Assembly (NCBI RefSeq): GCF_000373905.1
Contig: NZ_KB892705.1
Location: forward strand, 496,001 to 560,000
Length of the DNA stretch: 64,000 bases
Reading direction: 5' to 3'
DNA from: Mycobacterium sp. 155
Lineage (GTDB): Bacteria; Actinomycetota; Actinomycetes; Mycobacteriales; Mycobacteriaceae
The notes under the pieces were generated by a model that ran no database searches, was not told where the DNA came from, and saw nothing but the letters and a program-made list of their open reading frames with translations. The position numbers and the translations under genes are program-made. Numbering within the stretch: the first letter of the stretch is position 1; every line of letters begins with the position of its first letter. Positions 53,230 to 61,329 of the stretch are shown here, in pieces.

Positions 53230-55070
53230 GACGCGATCGATCTCAACCGGTTGACCAGTTGCCGATGCCACACTTCGAGTGAGAGCAGGGTCCAGATCCG
53301 CGGCTGCTCATCGCGCTCACCGGTCCTGTGCGCATGCAACAACGCACTGACCGCCGCCCGGTCGAATGTGGACGCGACGAAGGAGGACGGGTCAGTCAGA
53401 AGATCGAATGCCATGTCTTGCAAGCCAGTTCGGAACCAGGCATCCAGCGGAACCTTGAAGCCCACCTTTGGGCGGTCCACGACGTCGGAGGGGAGGTGTT
53501 TCCGAGCCACCTCCTTCACGACCCACTTGGTGGTGCGACCCCGTACCTTGACATTGCTCGGCAGCGAGAATGCCAGTTCCACCAGGCGGTGATCGAGAAA
53601 CGGCGGGCGCAGCTCCAGGGACGCCGCCATTGACATGCGGTCGCCACGCTCGAGGAGATTGTCGGCCAGCCAGGTGTGGACGTCGGCATAGAGCATCCGC
53701 TGCAATGCGTCGCCCCGGCCGTTGAGATAAGGGGCCGGTATGCATCGTGCCGGCGGACGTCCGATCAGCGCTGTTCTTTCCCAGGTGGTGAACGGTGCAA
53801 ACCAGGCCCGCATCCGTTCGGCGTGACTTGTCTCCGACAGTGCGCGCAGTGCGATACCGAGCCGGGCTCGGTCGGCGGGTAGTGACCGCTCCAGCCGGCG
53901 TAAGACGGCTGTCGGAATCGGGCCTGCCCACCGAGTGGCAGCTGCGAATCGGTGCTTTGGATAGCCGCCGAACAATTCGTCGCTGCCTTCACCGGACAAG
54001 ACCACCTTGACCTCTTCGCGAGCGAGTTGGGCGAGGCGGAAGACCGCGACATCGGCGGGTTCGGACAACGGGGCGTCGCGATGCCAGCTCAAATTCGACC
54101 AGGTTTGTTGGAAGTCGTCGGCGGTTACCTGAACCTCGTGATGGGTACTGCCGACGACGCCAGCAACCTTTCGTGCCCATGACGTCTCATCGAACCGGGC
54201 GTCGCCGAACCCGGCCGAGAACGTGTGCACGCCGGCCCCCTGGCGTTCACGTGCTACGAGGGCGGTGATCAGACTGCTGTCCACGCCGCCGGATAGATAT
54301 GTGCCCACCGGCACGTCGGCAATCAGGGCCTCGCGCACAGATTCGGTGAGTGCGGTGTCGACGAGGCGAACGGCATCGGCAGGGCTGATCTCCTCAGCGT
54401 TGCCGTGTGATGGCAGTGTCCAATACGGCGTAATTCGTATCGAGCCGTCGGCTCGGAGTAGCAGGTGATGACCTTGTGGAAGCTTTCTCACACCACGTAT
54501 CAGCGTATGTGGCGATGGCACGGAACGGTGTGCGAGGTAGTCGTGCAGACTGTCCGTGTCGACATCGGGTGAACCGATCACCGGCAGCAGCGCTTTGATC
54601 TCGGACGCGAACGCGAACACGTTGGCGCCGGCGTAGTAGTAGAGCGGCAGGATGCCGAGTCGATCTCGAAACAGGTGAGTTTCGTTTGTGGTCGTATCGT
54701 GCACGGCGTAGGCGAACTGGCCACGCAATCGCGTGACACCCGCCGGCCCGTACTTTTCGTACAGGGCCAACAGCACCTCAGTGTCGCCGTGGGTGCGGAA
54801 CGGGTAGGCCAACTCTCGCCGTAGTTCGCGGTAGTTGAGGATTTCGCCGTTGAAGGTCAAGTGGGCAGTGCCGCTGACGCTGGTCATCGGCTGCTGCGAT
54901 CCGGTCACGTCGATGATCGACAGCCGAGTGTGGCCGAGTCCAACGGGCCCGTCGATCCAGACACCGTCGCCGTCGGGTCCTCGATGGGTTATCTGGGTCG
55001 TCATCTGGCGCAGCAGCTCTGCCGACACTGGTTCACCGTCGAGGTTGCGTATCCCAGCTATCCCGCACAC
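53226..55070 (-). CDS. Asparagine synthase-like glutamine amidotransferase
   Basis: A 614-residue AsnB-family protein with an N-terminal class II glutaminase (nucleophile Cys2 in MCGIAGIRN; RGPDGDG, LTFNGEILNYRELR, DRLGILPLYYY) and a C-terminal ATP pyrophosphatase domain (SGGVDSSLITAL, about residue 257 on). In this setting it is more likely to amidate a sugar uronate or another cluster product than to make asparagine; WbpS-type homologues in Gram-negative O-antigen clusters amidate uronic acids. Start GTG at 55070. It is the first gene of a three-gene minus-strand operon. Confidence 0.85.
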   Translation of the reverse strand: MCGIAGIRNLDGEPVSAELLRQMTTQITHRGPDGDGVWIDGPVGLGHTRLSIIDVTGSQQPMTSVSGTAHLTFNGEILNYRELRRELAYPFRTHGDTEVLLALYEKYGPAGVTRLRGQFAYAVHDTTTNETHLFRDRLGILPLYYYAGANVFAFASEIKALLPVIGSPDVDTDSLHDYLAHRSVPSPHTLIRGVRKLPQGHHLLLRADGSIRITPYWTLPSHGNAEEISPADAVRLVDTALTESVREALIADVPVGTYLSGGVDSSLITALVARERQGAGVHTFSAGFGDARFDETSWARKVAGVVGSTHHEVQVTADDFQQTWSNLSWHRDAPLSEPADVAVFRLAQLAREEVKVVLSGEGSDELFGGYPKHRFAAATRWAGPIPTAVLRRLERSLPADRARLGIALRALSETSHAERMRAWFAPFTTWERTALIGRPPARCIPAPYLNGRGDALQRMLYADVHTWLADNLLERGDRMSMAASLELRPPFLDHRLVELAFSLPSNVKVRGRTTKWVVKEVARKHLPSDVVDRPKVGFKVPLDAWFRTGLQDMAFDLLTDPSSFVASTFDRAAVSALLHAHRTGERDEQPRIWTLLSLEVWHRQLVNRLRSIAS

Positions 55071-55148
55071 ACTCGCTCCGACTGCCTGTCCATGGCGTTA
55101 GCTCCCTGTTCGAACGTTGATCGGACTAAAATCCGATAACGCTACCGT

Positions 55149-55177
55149 GTTGCCTCAGCAACGTTACTTTACGTTAC
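55149..55177. promoter_or_regulatory. Inverted and direct repeats between the amidotransferase and lyase genes
   Basis: The divergent gap contains a hairpin GTTGC-CTCA-GCAAC (55149-55162) immediately followed by two ACGTTAC direct repeats (in 55160-55177). Lying between two divergent starts, it is a candidate operator; no regulator gene is adjacent. Confidence 0.4.
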
Positions 55178-55267
55178 AGTCAGCATAGAGCAGGAACTCG
55201 TACCGCCGGGATCCCCGCAATATTGCGCCGGTCTCGATGAGTGGTGAGTTTGGGGGAGGAGCAGGCT

Positions 55268-56083
55268 ATGACCGGCTATACAGGTGCCCGAATTGCCCTG
55301 TGGCCTGCCGTGATCGTATCCGCGATGACTCTTGTGGCGCCGGCAGCGCCGGCTGCCGCTGCGAGACTCTGCACCGGTGACTACTCGACGGGCGATTTCA
55401 GCCAATGGCAATACGTACAGAACCAGGGTTATCTCGGTTCTGGTGCGGGCTACGCGCCACCGAACTATTCCGCGCTCATCGTGGAGGACCCGGTCAAAGG
55501 TCAGGTGGCACGTTTCGAAGTACGCCCTGGAGACGTCCCAGGGTTCGGTGGCTCGGAGCGATCTGAGGTTGAGGGTGGCGGCAATACTGGAGGTGCCGAG
55601 GGACAGACGCTCTGGTACGCATTCTCGACCAGATTCGATCCCAGTTTTCCGCAGAATCACGCAGATTTGGGGTGGGAACTGACCAACCAGTGGCACTCCA
55701 ATGCGGAAATTGGAAGCCCGCCAATAGGGTGGTATGTCGACATGCGTAACGGATTCTGGTCACTGACCGTCCAGAAGCAGTCCAGCCCAGGCGTTTACCG
55801 GCAAGTGTTCTCGATCTTCGATGTTCCGCTGGGTACCGATTGGCACGATATCAAGATGCAAATTCATTGGTCTGCGTCCGACGACAACGGATGGATCCGG
55901 CTGTGGCACAACGGGCAGCGACAACGATTCACCAACGGCGACGACACTTTCCACGTTCGCACCCTCATTCCCGGTGAGTCGTCGGTCTACTACAAGGAGG
56001 GTCTTTACCGGGCCCCGACAACAACGAGCGACATCGTGTATCACTCCGGATTCCGTTGTGGCACCGATGAATCAGATCTCTGA
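55268..56083 (+). CDS. Secreted polysaccharide lyase (heparin lyase I/PL20-like), paralogue
   Basis: A 271-residue exported enzyme: signal peptide with cleavage near PAAAA-RLC at about residue 32, then only the lyase domain. Its sequence tracks the lyase part of the protein at 48664-49908 over its whole length: RFEVRPGDVPGFGGSERSEV, LWYAFSTRFDP, LTNQWH, GWYVDMRNGFWSL, WHDIKMQIHWS and YYKEGLYR. It lacks the carbohydrate-binding domain. ATG at 55268 follows an excellent site GGGGGAGGAG (55252-55261); the earlier in-frame start is rejected because of that. It converges with the fusion gene 26 bp downstream. Confidence 0.78.
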   Translation: MTGYTGARIALWPAVIVSAMTLVAPAAPAAAARLCTGDYSTGDFSQWQYVQNQGYLGSGAGYAPPNYSALIVEDPVKGQVARFEVRPGDVPGFGGSERSEVEGGGNTGGAEGQTLWYAFSTRFDPSFPQNHADLGWELTNQWHSNAEIGSPPIGWYVDMRNGFWSLTVQKQSSPGVYRQVFSIFDVPLGTDWHDIKMQIHWSASDDNGWIRLWHNGQRQRFTNGDDTFHVRTLIPGESSVYYKEGLYRAPTTTSDIVYHSGFRCGTDESDL

Positions 56084-56109
56084 ACGGCAGGCGAACGTGA
56101 CCGCTGTGT

Positions 56110-58524
56110 TCAAAGTCGGCGGGGGTTGGCCCGGAGTCTGATCGCTGGGGCGACAGGCCGACCAGACAGTAATCCCTCGACTGAACCGGCATCGAGTGCA
56201 CGCCGATAGATCTCGAGCGCACCATGCGCTGCAGCTACGGTCTCGCTGATATCCCGATCGGTGTGGGCGGCGGAGACGACGAACGATTGGCCGAGTACCC
56301 CGCGCTGCAGCATTTCTTGCAGAAACAGAGTACGGAACGCTTGTGACGGTGTGCCGTCGGTACCTCGGGTGACAAAAATCAGACAGGATGGCCGACCCTG
56401 CGCGAAGACGAAATCGGCGATCCCATAGTCGGCGGCGGCGTTGTTGAACCCGGCGGCCAGCTGCGTTCCGATAGCTTCCATCCGCCCGATGGGATCGCCC
56501 TGGCGGTAGGCCTGTACTACGGCACGAAAGGCGGCTAGCCCTGTGGTCTCTGGTCCATGCGTGGTGGATAACAGGAACACACGATCACGGTCGGTGTTCA
56601 GGCCGCCGAGTTCCATCAGCTCCCGGCGACCCGCTAAGGCCGATATCGCGAATCCGTTACCCATTGCCTTGCCCCAGCAAGACAGGTCCGGGGTTACGTT
56701 GTAGACACTCTGAGCGCCACCGGTGGACCACCGGAATCCGGTGATCATCTCATCGAAGATCAGAACCGTTCCGTTGGCGTCGCACAGCGACCGCACCCCC
56801 TCGAGGAACCCTGGTTCCGGTTCCGCAAGGGCAGTGGCGGCCTCCATGATCACGGCGGCAATCGTGTCGGGGTTGCTGTCGAAGCATCGCTGCAACGATG
56901 AGAGATTGTTGTACTCGAATTGCACTGTGTGCTGACTGATGTCTGGTATGCCACTGGACATTGCCGTTGTGCCGATGAACCAGTCATCGACTGAGAAAAA
57001 CGGTTGGGTACAGAGCGCAAGCGCGTGTCGTCCGGTCGCGGCTCGGGCGAGCCGGATAGCGGCAGTGGTGACGTCGGATCCGTTCTTGGCGAACTTGACC
57101 ATGTCTGCGCCTGGCACAAGCTCGATGAAATCCTGTGCCGCTAGCAGTTCGAGCTCGGTTGGACGGGTGAAGCTCATGCCATCGAGCGCGGCCGCGTAGG
57201 CAGCGTCGACGACCGGCCGGTAGCCGTGCCCGAGCACGACGGAGCGCAAACCCATGCCGTACTCGACGAATTCATTTCCGTCGACATCCCAGACCCGGGC
57301 GCCATGACCACGGCGAAGAACCGGCGCCAGTCCCTCGGGGTACTGATCCGAACCGCGGGCGTACGTGTGTGCCCCACCGGGGATGAGTTCGTGAAGCCGG
57401 GATTGGAGCCGTTGCGATGCCGTGAACGTCCGCGCTCGGTGGGGCGAGGGCAACTCGGTCACCCACCGGCCGTCCAATTCAGGAAAGCGGCGACTGACTT
57501 CAGGTAGCAGGTCAGGCACCGTGAGCATCACCAAATCTGGCTGTGCTGCGACGAGTTCGGCTGGAGAGATGATGGGAATATCGGTGCCTGGCATTCGGCG
57601 GCCCTGTTTTTCCGGCGATGCGTCAGCAACGGCCGTCAACAGGCTGGAATCCAGCCGAGCCCGGCTCAGCAGGGCTACGGCGCGGGATGCGGCGCCGTAG
57701 CCGAAGACTTTCCGGCTGCCCGCCTGGCTTTGCAGCCAGTCGCGCAGCTCGGTTGCGTCTCGGTCGGCAGCGTCCTGCAGGGAGCGGAAGGCAGCAGCGG
57801 TCGTGATGGCTTTCGCGTGCTCCCGCTCGAGAATGGTCTGAACCGAGGGGTCTTGCGGAGTCGGGTCATCGCCGGGAATCGCTGCGATCAATACTGTTCC
57901 GCCGTACAGGTCGAATTCCCATACCTTGGCGACACCCAGCCCCACGCGACGCAGCAGATACCGTAGCGCTGTCAGTGAGTAGTACGCGAAATGCCCGTGC
58001 CGCAATGCATTCCATTGGCCGTGCTCGACGATTGTGAGGATCGAGTGGTATTGCAACAGCAACACGCCATCGGGATTCAGACACCGTGCGCGCTGGTGGA
58101 GCGCAGCGGCCTGGTCGGGTGCGTGCATGAGTCCGAAGCTGTCCAACACCAGGTCGGCGCGTTGGTCTCCCAGGGAGAATCCTCGTGAGGTGAGCAGCGG
58201 TAGCCAACTGCCGCCGTGCGGACTGCCGAACTCGAGTGCGGTCGTCCCGTGCAGCCAGCCGGTATCTTCGACCAGCCCGACCGCGGCGGCGGCCTGATCT
58301 CTGAGCGCCTGTGGCTCTATCCCTCGCGGTTCCTGCACGATGGTGTCGTCGTCGGCAAGCTGTGCGAGACCGCACCTTTCGCACAGGATCATCACCAGAG
58401 GGTGCGTCGATTCAGCGGGCAGTAGCGGCGCGTCGACCGGCGGGAAATAGTCCCCCGCCGGGACCGTCCCGAGGTCGAGGATGCGGTGCAACTCGCCATT
58501 GTTGCACCCACGGCAACGCCTCAT
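56110..58524 (-). CDS. Fusion of sugar C-methyltransferase-like and class III aminotransferase domains
   Basis: An 804-residue two-part protein. Residues 1-400 resemble the zinc-binding C-methyltransferase family (CRGC and CERC zinc pairs; VFGYGAASRAVALL and PDLVMLTVPDL in the C-terminal part), but the SAM loop is divergent (ALEFGSPHGGSWLPLL). Residues about 400-804 are a PLP class III aminotransferase of the glutamate-1-semialdehyde aminomutase type: LIPGGAHTYARG, VKFAKNGSDVTTAAIRLARAATG, LIFDEMITGF and the PLP lysine in CWGKAMGNG. The two activities would methylate and aminate the same sugar nucleotide. It is the last gene of the minus-strand operon starting at 61118. Confidence 0.83.
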   Translation of the reverse strand: MRRCRGCNNGELHRILDLGTVPAGDYFPPVDAPLLPAESTHPLVMILCERCGLAQLADDDTIVQEPRGIEPQALRDQAAAAVGLVEDTGWLHGTTALEFGSPHGGSWLPLLTSRGFSLGDQRADLVLDSFGLMHAPDQAAALHQRARCLNPDGVLLLQYHSILTIVEHGQWNALRHGHFAYYSLTALRYLLRRVGLGVAKVWEFDLYGGTVLIAAIPGDDPTPQDPSVQTILEREHAKAITTAAAFRSLQDAADRDATELRDWLQSQAGSRKVFGYGAASRAVALLSRARLDSSLLTAVADASPEKQGRRMPGTDIPIISPAELVAAQPDLVMLTVPDLLPEVSRRFPELDGRWVTELPSPHRARTFTASQRLQSRLHELIPGGAHTYARGSDQYPEGLAPVLRRGHGARVWDVDGNEFVEYGMGLRSVVLGHGYRPVVDAAYAAALDGMSFTRPTELELLAAQDFIELVPGADMVKFAKNGSDVTTAAIRLARAATGRHALALCTQPFFSVDDWFIGTTAMSSGIPDISQHTVQFEYNNLSSLQRCFDSNPDTIAAVIMEAATALAEPEPGFLEGVRSLCDANGTVLIFDEMITGFRWSTGGAQSVYNVTPDLSCWGKAMGNGFAISALAGRRELMELGGLNTDRDRVFLLSTTHGPETTGLAAFRAVVQAYRQGDPIGRMEAIGTQLAAGFNNAAADYGIADFVFAQGRPSCLIFVTRGTDGTPSQAFRTLFLQEMLQRGVLGQSFVVSAAHTDRDISETVAAAHGALEIYRRALDAGSVEGLLSGRPVAPAIRLRANPRRL

Positions 58525-58617
58525 GTCAGGGTCGTCCGGTGCACATCGAATCGGCGGATTTTGCGGTCACGACGGTTTCGGCCCGTGATGCTGCGGCGGG
58601 CAACTGGTCCGAACTGA

Positions 58618-59646
58618 TCAGGCATCTTGGGGGACCTGGCGTAACGATTCGTCGACGAGCCCGGCGTTGCGCAACGCCTCCAAACGCCTCAAGCGGGTGA
58701 ACTGGTTGAGGAAGGACTCCTCGGTCAGCCCGTATTCGGTATAGCGTTCGTAAAGTTCCGCAGCACCGGCAGAAACTGACCACTTGGCCTCGAACCCGAG
58801 GACCCGGCGGCTCGCGGAGAAGTCCACGCGGTAAGAACGCGGATCCGAACCAGTCTCACCGGTGACCACTACACGTGACCCGGGGACAACCCCTGCTACC
58901 GCATCGGCGATCTGTGCAACGGTGACGTTATTAGATTCGCATCCGATGTTGAGTGCAACTGACCGCACGCGGTCGGCAGGAGCATCCAATGACAGTAGGA
59001 AAGCCTGGGCGATGTCCCGGGCATGCACCAGCGGACGCCACGGAGTGCCGTCGGAAAGCACCCGGATGTCCCCGGTAAGGACCGCGTGCCCCACCAGGTT
59101 GTTGAGCACGATGTCGGCCCGCAGCCGAGGGGAGAATCCGAATGCGGTGGCATTGCGCAGAAAGACCGGACAGAAGTCGTCGCTGGCGAGTGCGACCAGA
59201 TCGTCTTCTACGCGGACCTTGCTTTCCGCGTAGGGAGTTAAGGGGCGCAAAGGTGCGTCTTCTCCGACCAATCCGTCCCCCGCGGCCCCGTACACCGAAC
59301 ACGTGGAGGCGTAGAGGAATCGGCTTACACCCGCGTGCTTGGCCAGTCGGGCGAGCCGGGTCGAGGCGTGGTGGTTGATGTCGTAGGTGATCTGCGGTGC
59401 CAGCTCGCCCAACGGGTCATTGGACAGCGCGGCCAAATGAATGACGGCGTCGAAGCCCTCGAGTTGATGTGGTGTCACATCGCGCAGGTCGACACGCAGG
59501 GTCGTGCAGGATGCGGGTTCGGGGCCCAACACACAGTCGGCGTAAAACCCGCAATCCAGACCGATCACCTCATGGCCTGCGGATTTCAATACCGGCACCA
59601 TGACTGTGCCGAGATAGCCCTGATGGCCTGTGACGAGTACCCGCAT
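58618..59646 (-). CDS. NAD-dependent epimerase/dehydratase (SDR)
   Basis: A 342-residue extended SDR: NAD motif VTGHQGYLGTVMVPVL, active site STCSVYGAAGDG and PYAESKVRVE (catalytic Y-x3-K), then FLRNATAFGFSP and RPLVHARDIAQAF. It is of the type seen beside sugar-1-phosphate nucleotidylyltransferases and probably dehydrates or epimerises the NDP-sugar from the cytidylyltransferase at 60306. It is followed 93 bp later by the methyltransferase-aminotransferase fusion. Confidence 0.85.
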   Translation of the reverse strand: MRVLVTGHQGYLGTVMVPVLKSAGHEVIGLDCGFYADCVLGPEPASCTTLRVDLRDVTPHQLEGFDAVIHLAALSNDPLGELAPQITYDINHHASTRLARLAKHAGVSRFLYASTCSVYGAAGDGLVGEDAPLRPLTPYAESKVRVEDDLVALASDDFCPVFLRNATAFGFSPRLRADIVLNNLVGHAVLTGDIRVLSDGTPWRPLVHARDIAQAFLLSLDAPADRVRSVALNIGCESNNVTVAQIADAVAGVVPGSRVVVTGETGSDPRSYRVDFSASRRVLGFEAKWSVSAGAAELYERYTEYGLTEESFLNQFTRLRRLEALRNAGLVDESLRQVPQDA

Positions 59647-59667
59647 ATCTGTATCAGCCCTTTGTCA

Positions 59668-60309
59668 TCAAATTTTCACGGTGAGCTTCTCGGCCGTGAA
59701 TGCTTCGGCATACACCGAATGGCATTGCACGCCACGGACTCTCGCCAGAGCGCGAAAGGCCTCCGCGTCGAACCAATCGTGACCGGCCTGCGACGGGTAG
59801 TGCTCGAGCAGCAGCCGGACCTTGTCGTCGACAGTCGGTGGCTCCAGCGGAAAGAATATGTTGGCACGCGGAGTGTCCGCCTCCCACTTCAGAATTTCGT
59901 AACCGAACAGCGCGTGGTTGCGAAACTCGGTCGGTAAGAGCTTCGCCAGTAGTCGGTGATCCTGGTGGGCGTCGGTGCGATTCGGACCAAACACAAATTG
60001 CGGTTCGCAGGTACGGCGAAACTCGTGCAGAGATTCTTTGATACGACCCCAGTGCTGGGGAGCGCGTCCGTCGGGAATGTCGAGCACGGTGACCTCGACA
60101 TGGCTGCCGGGGCACAAGGACGCGAGAGCTTTACGCTCTTCGGCCTCACGGACCCCGCCCGCGCCACTGAGAACCAGTGCGTGCACTCGCAGACCAGGGT
60201 GGCCGGCACACAATTGCAGCAGAGTGCCCCCCATGCCGATCGCGATGTCATCGCAATGGGCACCGGTGACCGCGATTTCGGTTAGGGAGCCCGCACTGAA
60301 CGTGATCAC
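59668..60309 (-). CDS. PIG-L family deacetylase
   Basis: A 213-residue zinc-dependent N-deacetylase of the PIG-L/LmbE family. The first metal motif appears as AHCDDIAIGMGGTL (usually HPDDE, so here the proline is Cys and the catalytic acid pair is retained as DD), and the second as AHQDHRLL. GTG at 60309 overlaps the cytidylyltransferase stop (GTGA). In a sugar cluster it would remove N-acetyl groups from an amino-sugar nucleotide or lipid-linked sugar. The longer open frame lies inside the upstream gene and is rejected. Confidence 0.83.
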   Translation of the reverse strand: MITFSAGSLTEIAVTGAHCDDIAIGMGGTLLQLCAGHPGLRVHALVLSGAGGVREAEERKALASLCPGSHVEVTVLDIPDGRAPQHWGRIKESLHEFRRTCEPQFVFGPNRTDAHQDHRLLAKLLPTEFRNHALFGYEILKWEADTPRANIFFPLEPPTVDDKVRLLLEHYPSQAGHDWFDAEAFRALARVRGVQCHSVYAEAFTAEKLTVKI

Positions 60310-61118
60310 GGGGTGTTTCCGATGGCAGCCGCCGAGATCCCATTCGGTTGCTCCCACACCATCCACGGCCGATCACCACGTCGGTATCTTTCGTCGAGTT
60401 CGGCCCGTTCTTTGAAGGTGTCGGCCGGTTTCCAGAACCCCTCGTAGCGGTAGCCGAAAAGGCGTCCCTCGCCAGCGAGCTTGCCGCACACGTCTTCGAC
60501 GAGATCTCCCCCGGGAGGCAGGTAGTCGAAGATTTCCTGGCTCAGCACAAAGAATCCACCGTTCTCCCAGATGGGCAGGTTGGATACCGGGTTGATGCTG
60601 CTGACGTACCCCGTTTCGTCGATGTCGACACAGTGGAACGACGACTGTGGCGGTACCACCATCATCGAGGCCGCTGCGCCGGACCGATGGAACCCAGCAA
60701 TCAACTCATCCATCGGTGCGTCGGTGAGCACGTCGGCGTAGTTGGCCAGGAAATACTGGTCGCCGTCCAACTGCGGACGTATCCGGCGTAAACGCTCACC
60801 GATTGCCGACTCGAGGCCTGTATCGACAAAGGTGATCTTCCAGTCGGCGATGTCGGAATGCATCAGTTTGATTTGGCCGCGGTGCATTACGAAGTCGTTG
60901 GACTCGGCTTCTTGGTAGGACAGGAAATAATTCTTGATGTGAGATGCACCATAGCCCAGGCACAGGATGAATTCACGGTGGCCGTAGTGGGCGTAGTAGC
61001 GCATCACATGCCAGATCAGTGGGCGAGGCCCCACCAGCTGCATAGGTTTTGGTACATCATCTTCGGCGCCGTTGCGCATACGCATCCCGTATCCGCCGCA
61101 GAACAACACCACTTTCAC
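60306..61118 (-). CDS. Sugar-1-phosphate cytidylyltransferase-like nucleotidyltransferase
   Basis: A 270-residue nucleotidyltransferase. VKVVLFCGGYGMRMRNG is the P-loop-like signature, PKPMQLVGPRPLIWHVMRYYAHYGHREFILCLGYGASHIKNYF matches glucose-1-phosphate cytidylyltransferase (RfbF) in its key residues (K-P-M, W-H, G-Y), and ENGGFFVLSQEIFDYL and GFWKPADTFKERAEL complete the fold. It probably activates a sugar-1-phosphate with CTP. The GTG at 61118 is chosen; an earlier open frame is not family-like. It is the first gene of the four-gene operon to the fusion at 56110. Confidence 0.84.
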   Translation of the reverse strand: MKVVLFCGGYGMRMRNGAEDDVPKPMQLVGPRPLIWHVMRYYAHYGHREFILCLGYGASHIKNYFLSYQEAESNDFVMHRGQIKLMHSDIADWKITFVDTGLESAIGERLRRIRPQLDGDQYFLANYADVLTDAPMDELIAGFHRSGAAASMMVVPPQSSFHCVDIDETGYVSSINPVSNLPIWENGGFFVLSQEIFDYLPPGGDLVEDVCGKLAGEGRLFGYRYEGFWKPADTFKERAELDERYRRGDRPWMVWEQPNGISAAAIGNTP

Positions 61119-61273
61119 TGCACACCCCCAGTGTGATCGTCGTTCAGCGCTGCTGATGGCTGCATTACGCGCAGTGGGCAACTGACGACTTCAACCCCGA
61201 CCTTCACTAGCCGCCAGTAAGTAATATTCTGTAAATAGAAGCCATATTTTGCAGCAAAGTCATAGTCTCTAGG

Positions 61274-61290
61274 GCAATTTAGCAAATTGC
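61274..61290. promoter_or_regulatory. Palindrome in the AT-rich promoter region of the cytidylyltransferase operon
   Basis: GCAATTT-AGC-AAATTGC, perfect 7-bp arms with a 3-bp centre, about 155 bp upstream of the operon start and inside a clearly AT-rich stretch (about 61195-61320). A regulator operator is plausible; a short terminator for the upstream DUF4832 gene is less likely, given its stop at 61330 and the lack of GC in the stem. Confidence 0.45.
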
Positions 61291-61329
61291 TTAGATATCT
61301 GCAACTACGCATTAATCATGCTCGGCTCG

